Assembly (NCBI GenBank): GCA_035527715.1 | Contig: DATKZY010000151.1 | Coordinates: 1 to 64,000 of the forward strand | Length of the DNA: 64,000 bases | Direction of reading: 5' to 3' | Source: DSUN01 sp035527715 | GTDB taxonomy: Bacteria > Planctomycetota > PUPC01 > DSUN01 | In this document: piece by piece, positions 7,586 through 16,387 of the stretch | Position numbering within the stretch: position 1 is the first letter of the stretch | Layout of the letters: every line of letters starts with the position of its first letter | The notes under the pieces: model-generated | Database searches by the model: none | Told to the model about the DNA's origin: nothing | What the model saw: only the letters and a program-made list of their open reading frames with translations | Made by a program: the position numbers and the translations under genes

Positions 7586-9550
7586 ATGTCTGCACCCGAA
7601 AACCGACGACCGACAACCGATAACCCGCCCGAAGACGCGGCTTCGGCGCGCTATGAGGACGGCTTCAGCCTCCGCGTCGTCCTCGGCGCCGTCTTCGTCG
7701 GCCTCATCATGATGCCCGGCTCGATCTACATGGGCCTCATCGCGGGGCAGACGCTTGGCCCCGCCGCCGAGTGGGTGACGATTATCCTGTTCACCGAGGT
7801 CGCCCGCCGCTCGTTCGTCACCCTGCGGCGGCAGGAGGTCTACATCCTCTACTACGTCGCCGGCGGCCTCGCGGCGTCGGTCGTCGCGGCCAACCTCGCC
7901 GGCGGGCCGTTCACCAGCTTCATCTGGAACCAGTTCCTCGTCCGCTCCTCGCCCGCCGAGGGCATGGGCATCGCCAAGGGCATCCCGCGATGGGCGGTGC
8001 CCGCGCCCGACTCGCCCGCGCTCACGAACCGCCTGCTCTTCCACGGCGACTGGCTCATCCCCATTCTGCTCGTCCTGGTGGGGCAGATTCTCGGGCGGAT
8101 GAACTGGTTCGGCATGGGCTACCTGCTCTTCCGGCTCACGAGCGACGCCGAGCGGCTGCCCTTCCCCCTCGCCCCCATCACCGCCGAGGGCGCCACGGCG
8201 CTCGCCGAGACGACGACCAAGGAAGGCTCCTGGAGGTGGCCTGTCTTCTCGACCGGCTCGATCATCGGCATCGTTTTCGGCACCCTCTACGTCGGCGTGC
8301 CCGCCCTCACGGGCCTCATCCTTCAGAACCCGATCCAGATCCTGCCCATTCCCTTCGTTGACCTGACGGACAACGCCCACGGCGTGCTGCCTGCGTCGCT
8401 CGTGGGCCTCAGCTTCGACCTCGGCATCGTGCTGTTCGCGATGGTGCTGCCCTTCCCGATGGTCGTCGGCATCTTCACCAGCACGATCCTCACGTCCGTC
8501 GTCGCCAACCCCATTCTCTACAAGGCCGGCCTCCTGCCCGGCTGGCAGCCGGGGATGAATCTGCTCCTGACCAAGTTCCGCACCGACATGGATTTCTGGA
8601 TGAGCATCGGCATCGGCACCGCGCTCGCCGTGGCCGTCCTGGGCATCGTGCGGTGCATTCGCTCCGGCGTCTTCCGCATGCGCGGAGGGTTGCCACGGCC
8701 GCCTGGGCGCGGCGACTTCCCGCTCTGGGTCGCCGTCGCCATCTACGCCTTCGCGACCTCGTGCTACGTGGCCCTCTGCCACATCCTGGTGCCGCGATTC
8801 CCGATTGGGATATTGCTGTTCTTCGGCTTCGTGTGGACGCCGCTCAACTCCTACATCTCCGCCCGCATGATCGGCCTCACCGGCTCGCCCGTCGCCTTCC
8901 CCTTCCTCCGCGAGACGAGCTTCATCCTGGCCAAGTACCAGGGGACGGACATCTGGTTCGCCCCGATCCCGCTCGCCGACTACGGCGGCGTGACTCAGCT
9001 CTTCCGCGTCCTGGAGCTGACGAAGACGAAGATCACCAGCCTCCTGAAGGCCGAGCTGCTGATCATCCCGGTGAGCCTCGTGTGCAGCTTCCTCTTCTGG
9101 TCGTTCTTCTGGTATCTCGAGGAAATCCCGTCGGCCACCTATCCCTTCACCGCGCGGATGTGGCCGTTCTACGCCCGCAACCAGTGCCTCTTCATGACCG
9201 CGACGTCGAGCGGCACGCAATGGCTCCTCCAGGCCATCAAGCCTGGCCTCATCGTCACCGGCTTCGGCGTCGGGCTGGCGCTGTACGGGATTGTCGGCGC
9301 GTTGGGCTTGCCCGCCCTGTTCTACTACGGCCTCATCGGCGGCATCGCGGGGTGGCCTAACGCGGCGATCCCCATGTTCATCGGCGCCTGCATCGGCCGC
9401 TACTTCATCGCAAAGCGCCTCGGCGAGGAGAAGTGGCGGCGCTACGTGCCCGTCCTGTGTGCTGGCTACGCCTGCGGCGTCGGCCTCATCGGCATGCTCG
9501 CCGTCGGCATCTCCATCGTCTCTCGTGCCGTGTCGGGCCTACCGTTCTGA
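7586..9550 (+). CDS. OPT-like polytopic membrane protein
   Basis: The product is 654 residues with about a dozen hydrophobic segments, so it lies in the inner membrane. It contains an early GSIYMGLIAGQTLGP segment and a cytosolic stretch DAERLPFPLAPITAEGAT. Both resemble the oligopeptide-transporter (OPT)/DUF6785 superfamily, and the second parallels NEKLSYPVIQIPL in the protein at 549-2513. The substrate is unknown. The ATG lies 3 bases after the upstream stop, so it is probably co-transcribed with the M28-FtsX gene. The first ~15 residues (ENRRPTTDNPPED) are encoded by an ACCGAC-type micro-repeat at 7597-7626 and look added onto the membrane protein. Confidence 0.7.
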   Translation: MSAPENRRPTTDNPPEDAASARYEDGFSLRVVLGAVFVGLIMMPGSIYMGLIAGQTLGPAAEWVTIILFTEVARRSFVTLRRQEVYILYYVAGGLAASVVAANLAGGPFTSFIWNQFLVRSSPAEGMGIAKGIPRWAVPAPDSPALTNRLLFHGDWLIPILLVLVGQILGRMNWFGMGYLLFRLTSDAERLPFPLAPITAEGATALAETTTKEGSWRWPVFSTGSIIGIVFGTLYVGVPALTGLILQNPIQILPIPFVDLTDNAHGVLPASLVGLSFDLGIVLFAMVLPFPMVVGIFTSTILTSVVANPILYKAGLLPGWQPGMNLLLTKFRTDMDFWMSIGIGTALAVAVLGIVRCIRSGVFRMRGGLPRPPGRGDFPLWVAVAIYAFATSCYVALCHILVPRFPIGILLFFGFVWTPLNSYISARMIGLTGSPVAFPFLRETSFILAKYQGTDIWFAPIPLADYGGVTQLFRVLELTKTKITSLLKAELLIIPVSLVCSFLFWSFFWYLEEIPSATYPFTARMWPFYARNQCLFMTATSSGTQWLLQAIKPGLIVTGFGVGLALYGIVGALGLPALFYYGLIGGIAGWPNAAIPMFIGACIGRYFIAKRLGEEKWRRYVPVLCAGYACGVGLIGMLAVGISIVSRAVSGLPF

Positions 9551-9588
9551 ACGCCTCTTGCGCCCCATCGCGCAGAAAGGAGGGCCTT

Positions 9589-10296
9589 GTGTGTAGGACA
9601 CTGGTGGGAACAGCGGCGGCGCTCTTCGCGCAGTGTGCGCTCGTTGCCCTGTCGCTCGGCGAGGGGGCCGGCGCGGGGGAGGTTCGCACGCCGAAGAAGG
9701 CGGATATCCCCGCGCCGCTCAAGGAGCTGAAGCCCGGCTTCGTGGCCGTGGACATTTCGGGGTTCTTCAACAACGACGCGTTCTCGGACGAGGCGGACTG
9801 GACGGATTCCGACTTCGACCTCTGGCGGCAGTCGTTCCCGGCCGACGAGGTGCCACCGGCGGGACCGTTCGAGCCCAAGGGCACGGGAACCCTCTTCCTC
9901 TTCCCCAACAAGGAGAAGGGGAAGAAGAACAACGTGGCCTGCGGCGGCCAACGCATCCCGCTCAGCGGCCGGGCGAAGGAACTGCACTTCCTCGTGACCG
10001 CGACAGACTACGAGCAGGAGGAGAAGCTCACCATCCAGTACGCCGAGGGCGAGGCGAAGGTGGACTTCAAGGTGTCCGACTGGTGCCAACAGGCCCAATT
10101 CGGCGAGAAGGCGGGCGTCGAGTGCGCGCACCGGGTCGCCGTGGATTCCGAGGGGAAGAATGTCCTCTCCAAGGAGAAGCGGACGATCCGCATCTGGGTC
10201 GTTGCCGTGCCGCTCGATGGCCAACGCGAGTTGAAGACGCTCGTGCTGCCCAGGAACCTGGAAGTCCACGTCTTCGCGCTGACGCTCGCCAGGTAG
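9589..10296 (+). CDS. Secreted beta-sandwich (carbohydrate-binding-like) protein
   Basis: The product is 235 residues. The GTG at 9589 is chosen because AAAGGAGG lies 5 bases upstream and it opens a good signal peptide (LVGTAAALFAQCALVALSLG). The mature part, with FVAVDISGFFNNDAFSDE, then FPNKEKGKKNNVACGGQRIP and an ELHFLVTATDY segment, matches a beta-sandwich module often appended to secreted glycoside hydrolases (a VDLS..FN start and a KNNNVAC-like strand). I recognise no catalytic residues. It probably binds or presents a glycan outside the cytoplasm. It converges on the oxidoreductase gene with only 11 bases between the stops. Confidence 0.6.
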   Translation: MCRTLVGTAAALFAQCALVALSLGEGAGAGEVRTPKKADIPAPLKELKPGFVAVDISGFFNNDAFSDEADWTDSDFDLWRQSFPADEVPPAGPFEPKGTGTLFLFPNKEKGKKNNVACGGQRIPLSGRAKELHFLVTATDYEQEEKLTIQYAEGEAKVDFKVSDWCQQAQFGEKAGVECAHRVAVDSEGKNVLSKEKRTIRIWVVAVPLDGQRELKTLVLPRNLEVHVFALTLAR

Positions 10297-10307
10297 GAGC
10301 CGCGCGG

Positions 10308-11609
10308 TCAGGCGCTCGTGCCCGGCAGCGGCACGACGCCTTCCTCGGGGAGAGCGATCGCGTCGAAGTCCCCCTCGAAATCCTCTGCCGTGGGCTTAAG
10401 CTGGAGGTTGTAGAGTTCTGGTTGCCGGGCGGGGTCCTCCATCATCTCCCGCCACAGGATCTTCTGGCCGGTGTAGGCCGAGATGCGCCCCATGACGGCG
10501 GTGGCGGTGGATGTGGCCAGGTCGTGGGCCTGGTTGAGAAGCTGCCCCTTGACGAGGTAGTAGAGGAGGTCGATCTGCTCCTGCTGGTGGCCGGCGCCCT
10601 GCTGGGGGATTTCGGCGGGGACGACGGGCTTGGGCCGCACCCCCTGCCATCCGCGCGAGATGCCCCTCTCGCCCACGAAGAGCTCGCCATCCCAGTTCCA
10701 GCAGCCGTTCATCTGGCGGCAGGTGCTGTGGATGTGCACCTCGCCTGGGAACTCGTAGTCCACGCTGAAGAAGTCGTACTGGTTTCCCGCCGGGCGGCGG
10801 GCGCGGCCGCCGAAGCCCACGGCGCTGACCGGGTGTGTGCCCAGGAACCAGTTCATCAGGTCCAGCTCGTGGATGTGGGCTTCGACGATGAAGTCGCCTG
10901 ACAGCTCGGTCCAGTTGGGCCAACTGTACACGAGTCGCCTGGGGTCGAGGCTGCCGATGGGGCGCAGGGCGCCCAGATGTCCGAAGCAGGACGAGACTCT
11001 GCCGCCGAGGATTCGGCCGATGGCGCCGGCGGCCACGGCGGCCTGGTTCTCCGTGTAGTTCTTCTGGTGGCGGCAGTGGGTGCCGGCGATGACCATCAAC
11101 CCCTTCTTCCTGGCCTCCTCGCCGGCGGCGATGACCCGACGGCAGCCGGGTGGGTCCACCCCCGCGGGCTTCTCCATGAAGATGTGCTTGCCGGCCTTGA
11201 CCGCGGCCTCGAAGTGGAGCGGGCGGAACGCCGGCGGCGTGGCCATCAGGACGATCTCGACGTCGGTCTCGAGGAGCCTCTTGTAGGCCTCGGCGCCGCT
11301 GAAGCAGCGCTCGCGCGTCACACCGTACTTCTCGGCGGCGGGCCGCGCCTTGTGCTTGAAGTAGTCGGCGACCGCCGCGACCTGGATCTCCAGGTTCCAC
11401 TTCAGCGCGCCGTTGAGGATGCGGGCCGCCTCGACGTGCTGGGCGAGGGCGCCGTTTCCGCGCCCCCCGCAGCCGATGAGCCCGACCTTCAGCACCCTCC
11501 CTTGCCCCTTCGCTGTGGCACCGAGGATGCTCAAGCCGCCGAGGGCGGCGCCCGCCGCGGCGGCGTTCTTCATGAAATCACGTCTCGACAGGCCAGTTGC
11601 GCTCGTCAT
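10308..11609 (-). CDS. Gfo/Idh/MocA-family NAD(P)-dependent oxidoreductase, Tat-exported
   Basis: The product is 433 residues. The ATG at 11609 follows a GGAGGGA ribosome-binding site. The protein begins with a twin-arginine signal, SRRDFMKNAAAAGAALGGLS. A Rossmann motif (VGLIGCGGRGNGA) and the EKPAG motif after the nucleotide-binding domain follow, then a Gfo/Idh/MocA C-terminal domain. These enzymes oxidise or reduce sugars and inositols, and planctomycete members are often exported by Tat with the cofactor already bound. The exact substrate cannot be read from sequence. A longer in-frame start at 11666 would bury the Tat signal and is rejected. Confidence 0.88.
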   Translation of the reverse strand: MTSATGLSRRDFMKNAAAAGAALGGLSILGATAKGQGRVLKVGLIGCGGRGNGALAQHVEAARILNGALKWNLEIQVAAVADYFKHKARPAAEKYGVTRERCFSGAEAYKRLLETDVEIVLMATPPAFRPLHFEAAVKAGKHIFMEKPAGVDPPGCRRVIAAGEEARKKGLMVIAGTHCRHQKNYTENQAAVAAGAIGRILGGRVSSCFGHLGALRPIGSLDPRRLVYSWPNWTELSGDFIVEAHIHELDLMNWFLGTHPVSAVGFGGRARRPAGNQYDFFSVDYEFPGEVHIHSTCRQMNGCWNWDGELFVGERGISRGWQGVRPKPVVPAEIPQQGAGHQQEQIDLLYYLVKGQLLNQAHDLATSTATAVMGRISAYTGQKILWREMMEDPARQPELYNLQLKPTAEDFEGDFDAIALPEEGVVPLPGTSA

Positions 11610-11753
11610 GAACTCCCTCCTTGCGGAATCCAGTTCCCTTGGGAGAGCGGATGCGACCTCCTGCATTCGCGGCTTCAGACCGGCCGCGCCGACACGAGCC
11701 TACCGTCGCGTGGCTTCGGTGTCAAGCGATGAAGTCGTCCTCGACTTCCGCGG

Positions 11754-11782
11754 TTGACAGCTTCGCCGCGCTGTGGTATGCA
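11754..11782 (+). promoter_or_regulatory. Predicted promoter upstream of the Cys-cluster protein gene
   Basis: TTGACA at 11754-11759 and TATGCA at 11777-11782 are 17 bases apart, with TGTGG just before the -10 box (extended -10-like). The same layout recurs at 12663-12691. The ATG at 11857 is about 75 bases downstream. Confidence 0.55.
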
Positions 11783-11856
11783 GTGCCTCGCATGGGGGAC
11801 CAGGCACAGGATGGAGGCATGGCGAGCCCGATGCTGGGTCGCACTGCGCGACGCTC

Positions 11857-12651
11857 ATGAGCACACCACCTGTCGGCGAGTGGGTGAATTGCGACCTCCG
11901 GCTCACGCTGCTGGGCGAGGAGTTGCGCGCCCACGTGCGCGTCCCGACGTCGCCCGTGCGGGCGGCGGATCTGGTGCCCGTGCTCCACTCGCTGGCCGAC
12001 GGGCTGGTGGCCGTGGTCCTGCGGCTGCTGGCGGCGCAGGGGAAGTCGGTCTCGTGCCGCGCCGGGTGCGCGGCCTGTTGCGAGGGATTGGTTCCGGTGG
12101 CCCACGCGGAGGCGTTGTACCTGTCCGAGCTGGTCGCAGCGATGCCGCCGCCCAGACGGGCCGCCATTCGCACGCGCTTCGAGGCGGTGAGCGAGCAACT
12201 CGGCCGCAGCCAGGTGCTGGGCGAGATCATGAAGCGCATGGAGTCGGGCCACCCGGATGTGGGAGGCGAACTGGGGGCGGCCTACCTCAAGGAACGAGTC
12301 CCGTGTCCGTTCCTCGAGAACGACGCCTGTAGCATCTACCCGCAGCGCCCCACCGTGTGCCGGGAGCATCTGGTGACCTCGCCGCCGTCGGACTGCCGCG
12401 ATCCGGAGCGGGCGATCGAGCGGGTGTTCCTGCCGGCGAGGATTTCTCCCGTGCTCTTCCGGTTCAGCGACGGAGCCGTGTGGGACACGGCTCGGGCAGT
12501 TCCCATGGCGTCGGTTCTCGCGTGGGCGGAGGCGCGCGAGGAGGAAGCGGGCACGCGGCTCCCTGGCACGCGGCTGTTCGAGGGCTTCCTGCGCGAGTTC
12601 TCCCGCACGCAACTGGGGCACGAAATGGCCCCAGACGCCAATGCCCCGTAG
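11857..12651 (+). CDS. YkgJ-type cysteine-cluster protein
   Basis: The product is 264 residues from the ATG at 11857. An upstream in-frame ATG at 11773 would overlap the predicted promoter and is rejected. The Cys-rich core is CRAGCAACCEG, followed about 70 residues later by CPFLENDACSIYPQRPTVCR. This CxxxCxxCC...C..C...C pattern is that of the YkgJ/CxxCxxCC family, thought to bind zinc or an Fe-S cluster. The function is unknown. The N-terminal 55 residues are extra relative to the smallest members. Confidence 0.75.
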   Translation: MSTPPVGEWVNCDLRLTLLGEELRAHVRVPTSPVRAADLVPVLHSLADGLVAVVLRLLAAQGKSVSCRAGCAACCEGLVPVAHAEALYLSELVAAMPPPRRAAIRTRFEAVSEQLGRSQVLGEIMKRMESGHPDVGGELGAAYLKERVPCPFLENDACSIYPQRPTVCREHLVTSPPSDCRDPERAIERVFLPARISPVLFRFSDGAVWDTARAVPMASVLAWAEAREEEAGTRLPGTRLFEGFLREFSRTQLGHEMAPDANAP

Positions 12652-12662
12652 CCGACGCCAAG

Positions 12663-12691
12663 TTGACAGCGCCGCCGCCCTGTGGTATCCA
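12663..12691 (+). promoter_or_regulatory. Predicted promoter of the GH4 gene
   Basis: TTGACA at 12663-12668 and TATCCA at 12686-12691 are 17 bases apart, with CTGTGG before the -10 box, nearly identical to the promoter at 11754-11782. The GH4 start is 45 bases downstream. Confidence 0.55.
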
Positions 12692-12735
12692 TTGTGCCCG
12701 GAATCGTGGGTCACTTCCCCTCAGGAGTAGGCGAC

Positions 12736-14088
12736 ATGGCGAAGATCGCGTTCATCGGGGCTGGGAGCCTGGGCTTCTCGCGAAGGCTGATGATTGACCT
12801 CCTCAACTGCCCGGCGCTGCGCGACACGGAGTTCGCGCTGATGGACGTGGATACGGTGCGCCTGGGCTACATGGACCGCATTGCGGGGCGGATCATCGAG
12901 GAGATGAAGGCCCCCGCAAAGCACTCGGCGACGACGAATCGCCGCAAGGCGCTCGACGGCGCCGACTTCGTGATCACGACCATCCTCGTCGCCGGGATTG
13001 ACGTGTTCCAGCACGACATCAATATCCCGCTCAAGTACGGCGTGGACCAGTGCATCGGCGACTCGTACGGCGTCGGCGGCGTCTTCCGCGCCCTCCGCAC
13101 GATCCCTGTGATGGTGGACATCGCCGCCGACATGGCCGACCTGTGCCCCGACGCGCTCCTGCTCAACTACACGAATCCCATGTCCATGCTCATGTGGGGC
13201 ATGAACGCCGCCGTGCCCGAGGTGCAAAAGGTCGGGCTGTGCCACAGCGTGCAGGGCACGGCCCACCAGATCGCCCGCTGGGTGGGCGTGCCGCCGAACG
13301 AGGTGGACTACTGGGTCGCCGGAATCAACCACCAGGCCTGGTTCCTCGAGCTGACGCGGAAGGGCCGCGACCTGTATCCCAAGCTTCGCAAGGTGCTCGA
13401 CAACCCCGAGATCGTGCAGAAGGAGACCTGCCGCTTCGAGCTCTTCCGCCACTTCGGCTGGTTCGTCACCGAGTCGAGCGGGCACAACTCCGAGTACGTG
13501 CCCTGGATCCGCAAGCGCCCCGAGCTGATCGAGAAGTACTGCCCCGGCGGCGGCTGGAACGGCGGCACGGCCTTCATTCTGGAACTCTACGGGAAGAACC
13601 GCAAAGACTACAAGAAGGGCCTCGCCCGCATGGCCGCGGGCAAGGACCCGATCAACTACAACCGCAGCAATGAGTACGGCTCGCGGATCATTGACGCCGT
13701 GGTGACCGGCGTGCCCTTCTGCTTCAACGGCAACGTGCAGAACGACGGGCTGATCACGAACCTGGTGGAGGGGTGCTGCGTCGAGGTGCCGTGCTACGCG
13801 GACCGCCACGGCGTGAACCCCGCGTTCGTGGGCGACCTGCCGCCGCAGCTCGCCGCCATCAACCAGGCCCACGTCGCGGTGTGCGAGCTGACCGTCCAGG
13901 CCGCGCTCACGGGCGACCGCGACGCCGTCTACCAGGCCTGCGCTCTCGACCCCCTCACCGGCGCCGTGTGCTCGCTCGACGAGGTGCATGCGATGTGCGA
14001 CGAGCTGTTCGAGGCCAGCGCCGCCTGGCTGCCGATGTTCAAGGGGCGGCGGCGCCCGAAGCGTGGCAAGGGGGCGCGGAAGAGTTGA
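12736..14088 (+). CDS. GH4-family glycosidase (alpha-galactosidase/alpha-glucosidase-like)
   Basis: The product is 450 residues. The ATG at 12736 follows a CAGGAG site. The N-terminal Rossmann fold (KIAFIGAGSLGF) binds NAD+. CHSVQGTAHQ carries the cysteine and GINHQAWF the histidine expected to hold the catalytic Mn2+ in GH4 enzymes, and LLNYTNPM is also typical. GH4 enzymes hydrolyse alpha- or beta-glycosides by a redox-elimination mechanism in the cytoplasm. The overall look is closest to MelA-type alpha-galactosidases and alpha-glucosidases, but substrate choice is not certain. A frame extending upstream to 12682 overlaps the promoter and is not used. Confidence 0.88.
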   Translation: MAKIAFIGAGSLGFSRRLMIDLLNCPALRDTEFALMDVDTVRLGYMDRIAGRIIEEMKAPAKHSATTNRRKALDGADFVITTILVAGIDVFQHDINIPLKYGVDQCIGDSYGVGGVFRALRTIPVMVDIAADMADLCPDALLLNYTNPMSMLMWGMNAAVPEVQKVGLCHSVQGTAHQIARWVGVPPNEVDYWVAGINHQAWFLELTRKGRDLYPKLRKVLDNPEIVQKETCRFELFRHFGWFVTESSGHNSEYVPWIRKRPELIEKYCPGGGWNGGTAFILELYGKNRKDYKKGLARMAAGKDPINYNRSNEYGSRIIDAVVTGVPFCFNGNVQNDGLITNLVEGCCVEVPCYADRHGVNPAFVGDLPPQLAAINQAHVAVCELTVQAALTGDRDAVYQACALDPLTGAVCSLDEVHAMCDELFEASAAWLPMFKGRRRPKRGKGARKS

Positions 14089-14152
14089 GTGCGCGGCTTG
14101 GACCCGGTAGGATGGGTGTGTGCGTGGCTTAGAGAACACCGGAGACAGGACG

Positions 14153-14488
14153 ATGGCTGAGGTGACGGACGAGTTGCTGCACGGCATCGTGGATGCCATC
14201 GTGCGCGAGGTGGAGCCGGAGCAGATTGTGCTCTTTGGCTCCTGGGCGCGGGGTAATCCCCACCCGGATTCGGACCTCGACCTGCTGGTGGTCGAGCGCG
14301 AGCCGTTTGCCGTCGGGCATAGCCGCTGGGACGAGCTTCGCCGCGTCCGTCGGGCCATCTCGGCCTATCGAGTTCCCAAGGACATTCTAGTCTACAGCTC
14401 CGACGAAGTGGACCACTGGCGGACGTCGCGGAACCACATCATCGGTCATGCCCTTCGGGGGGGACGGGTTCTGTATGAGCGACATTGA
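14153..14488 (+). CDS. MNT-type nucleotidyltransferase (first MNT/HEPN pair)
   Basis: The product is 111 residues. GSWARGNPHPDSDLDLLV carries the G-S-x10-D-x-D signature of minimal nucleotidyltransferases of the MntA type, which act as antitoxins that modify a partner HEPN protein. It overlaps the HEPN gene by 14 bases, the normal order in such modules. GGAGACAGGA precedes the ATG. Context and motif make the call secure. Whether the pair is a functional toxin-antitoxin is inferred from the family. Confidence 0.85.
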   Translation: MAEVTDELLHGIVDAIVREVEPEQIVLFGSWARGNPHPDSDLDLLVVEREPFAVGHSRWDELRRVRRAISAYRVPKDILVYSSDEVDHWRTSRNHIIGHALRGGRVLYERH

Positions 14489-14900
14489 TGAGGCCCGGCG
14501 CATGATCGGCATTGCCAACAGGGACCTCCGAGCTCTCAGGGGGATGACCGAGGCTCCCGATGCGTTTTCCGAGGAAGTGTTCGGCTTCCAGGCGCAACAG
14601 GCTGTGGAGAAGGCCCTCAAGAGCTGGCTGGCGCTTGTCGTGGGCAACTACCCCTACATTCACGATCTGGAGGAGCTGTTCGCGCGAGTCCGAGAGGCGG
14701 GCCGAACCGTGCCGGCGCCGTTTGTCAACTTGATCGATTTGGTGGACTTTGCCGTGCAGTATCGTTACCAGGCGTTCGAGGACGAGGCGGGAATGGACCG
14801 AGGGGCGACCGCCGCGGCCGTTGCTGAGTTCCTGGCCTACGTGGAGAATCTGGTCAGCCGCGCCGAACAGGCGCGCGACGGACCCGCCCGGAATAGCTAA
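14475..14900 (+). CDS. HEPN-domain protein (first MNT/HEPN pair)
   Basis: The product is 141 residues and mostly helical. AFSEEVFGFQAQQAVEKALK and YPYIHDLEELF are characteristic of HEPN partners in MNT/HEPN modules, and the gene overlaps its nucleotidyltransferase. I do not find a clear R-x4-6-H ribonuclease motif, so catalytic activity is uncertain. The stop overlaps the 3' end of the convergent hisI gene by 4 bases. Confidence 0.75.
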   Translation: MSDIDEARRMIGIANRDLRALRGMTEAPDAFSEEVFGFQAQQAVEKALKSWLALVVGNYPYIHDLEELFARVREAGRTVPAPFVNLIDLVDFAVQYRYQAFEDEAGMDRGATAAAVAEFLAYVENLVSRAEQARDGPARNS

Positions 14901-15277
14901 TACACCTTGTCCGGATCAAACACAGGCTTGCCCTGGGCTTCCAGCGCGTCGGTCGCCTTGTCGTAGCGGCGATAGTAGCAGGTGTAGTAGCCGGCGTGGC
15001 AGGCGGCGACCTTCTGCTCGACCCCAATGGCCAGAGAGTTCCCCTCGCAATCCACCAGCACGTCCACGACCCGTTGCGTGTGGCCCGAGGTCTCGCCCTT
15101 GAGCATCACGCGGCCCCGCGAGCGGCGGAACACGTGGACGAGGCCCGTCTCGAGCGTCCTGTCCAGCGCGGCGCGGTCCAGGTAGCACAGCGTCAGGGGC
15201 TGGCTGGTCGCCGCGTCGAAGACGATCGCGGGGATGAGGCCCCTGTCGTCGAAGTGCAGCATGTCGGCCAAAGGCAT
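14897..15277 (-). CDS. hisI: Phosphoribosyl-AMP cyclohydrolase
   Basis: The product is 126 residues. HisI opens the adenine ring of phosphoribosyl-AMP, the third step of histidine synthesis, in the cytoplasm. LKGETSGHTQ and the zinc-binding ACHAGYYTCYYRR match the family's KGETSG and C-H-x-G-x-x-S/T-C-F/Y-Y-R motifs. The ATG at 15277 follows AGGAGG on the minus strand. The gene stands alone here with no other his gene in view. The frame is open for hundreds of codons upstream but shows no homology there. Confidence 0.92.
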   Translation of the reverse strand: MPLADMLHFDDRGLIPAIVFDAATSQPLTLCYLDRAALDRTLETGLVHVFRRSRGRVMLKGETSGHTQRVVDVLVDCEGNSLAIGVEQKVAACHAGYYTCYYRRYDKATDALEAQGKPVFDPDKVY

Positions 15278-15317
15278 TCGATTCCTCCTGCTCTGATCCA
15301 GGCCGCATTCTACCAGT

Positions 15318-15347
15318 TTGCCGCCCCCCTTGCCAATTCTGTATAAT
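15318..15347 (+). promoter_or_regulatory. Predicted promoter of the pseudouridine synthase gene
   Basis: TTGCCG at 15318-15323 and a perfect TATAAT at 15342-15347 are separated by 18 bases. A GAC/GAG repeat lies between the promoter and the start codon at 15410. Confidence 0.55.
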
Positions 15348-15376
15348 CGTGCTCGCCGTCGTCGAGTGAGAAGTCC

Positions 15377-15401
15377 GAAGACGAGGACGACGACGACGAG
15401 G
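15377..15401 (+). repeat. GAC/GAG micro-repeat, copy in the rluD-like leader
   Basis: The stretch GAAGACGAGGACGACGACGA continues to GAGGGG in the 5' leader of the pseudouridine synthase gene. The preceding GTCGAGTGAGAAG resembles the sequence just after the right inverted repeat at 3071. It is related to the copies at 395, 2525, 3032 and 40343. Confidence 0.55.
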
Positions 15402-15409
15402 GGAGCAGT

Positions 15410-16378
15410 ATGGCCGACACGATCGAGCTTACGGTAGACGACCGGTATCAGGACATCGTCGAGTTCCTGGCGGCGGCGCTGCCGTCGCTGCCGCTCTCGC
15501 GGCTGCGCCGCCTGGTGGCCCACGGCCACGCCGCGGTCGAGGGGCGGCGGGTGGACCACCGCTTCGTGCCGCAGCCCGGCCAGGCGGTCGTGCTCACGTT
15601 GCCCGAGACGCCCATCGTCCGCTACGAGCCGAGGAAGCTGGACTTCGAGGTGCTCCACGAGGACCCGCACCTGCTGGCGATCGACAAGCCGGCCGGCGTG
15701 GGCGTCATCCCGGCCCCCGGCACCCTCGAGGCCACGCTCATCAACGGCCTGCTCTGGCACATCCAGCGCGAATCCCCGTCGCCCTGCCAGCGGATCCACA
15801 TCGTGCACCGCCTCGACAAGGACACGACGGGCGTGCTCCTGGTGGCGAAGGATCTGCCGACGGCGCGCCACCTGAGCGCCTGCTTCGAGCAGCGGCGCGT
15901 GAGCAAGCACTACCTGGCGCTGGTGCGCGGCGAGATGGCGGCGGGGGAGGGGGAGGTGGACCTGCCGATCGCCCCGTCGGCCACGCGGGGCAAGATGCGA
16001 GTGCGGCGCGGCGAGGGGCGGCCGGCCCGGAGCCGGTTCCGCGTGCTCGAGTGCTTCCGCGGCTACACCCTCGTCGAGGTGCGGCCCCTCACGGGCCGCC
16101 AGCACCAGGTGCGGCTGCACCTGGCCGGCCTGGGCCACCCGCTGGCGGTGGACCCGCTGTACGGCGGCGCCGCGGCGCTGTACCTCTCGGAGATCAAGCC
16201 GGGCTATCGCAGGAAAGAGGGCCGCCCCGAGGCCCCGCTGATGCCCCGCCTCACGCTGCACGCCCGACGGGTCGAGCTGGAGCTTGCCGACGGCTCGCCC
16301 CTGGCCGTCGAGGCCCCGCTGCCCGCCGACTTCGACCGCCTGCTGCGCTCGCTCCGCAAGTACCGCACGAGGCGGTGA
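15410..16378 (+). CDS. RluA/RluD-family RNA pseudouridine synthase
   Basis: The product is 322 residues. An N-terminal S4-like RNA-binding domain (about 1-80) is followed by the catalytic domain with HRLDKDTTGVLL. Its aspartate, D136, is the nucleophile that converts uridine to pseudouridine in rRNA or tRNA. GRQHQVRLHLAGLGHPL is the second family motif. The ribosome-binding site lies within GAGGGGAGCAG just upstream. Which RNA position is modified cannot be decided from sequence. Confidence 0.92.
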   Translation: MADTIELTVDDRYQDIVEFLAAALPSLPLSRLRRLVAHGHAAVEGRRVDHRFVPQPGQAVVLTLPETPIVRYEPRKLDFEVLHEDPHLLAIDKPAGVGVIPAPGTLEATLINGLLWHIQRESPSPCQRIHIVHRLDKDTTGVLLVAKDLPTARHLSACFEQRRVSKHYLALVRGEMAAGEGEVDLPIAPSATRGKMRVRRGEGRPARSRFRVLECFRGYTLVEVRPLTGRQHQVRLHLAGLGHPLAVDPLYGGAAALYLSEIKPGYRRKEGRPEAPLMPRLTLHARRVELELADGSPLAVEAPLPADFDRLLRSLRKYRTRR

Positions 16379-16387
16379 GGAGCGCGG

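Noticed and set aside
14897..16261. Long minus-strand frame of 454 codons covering hisI and the whole rluD-like gene
   Set aside because: Only the last 126 codons are hisI. The rest is antisense to a clear pseudouridine synthase and has no homology.
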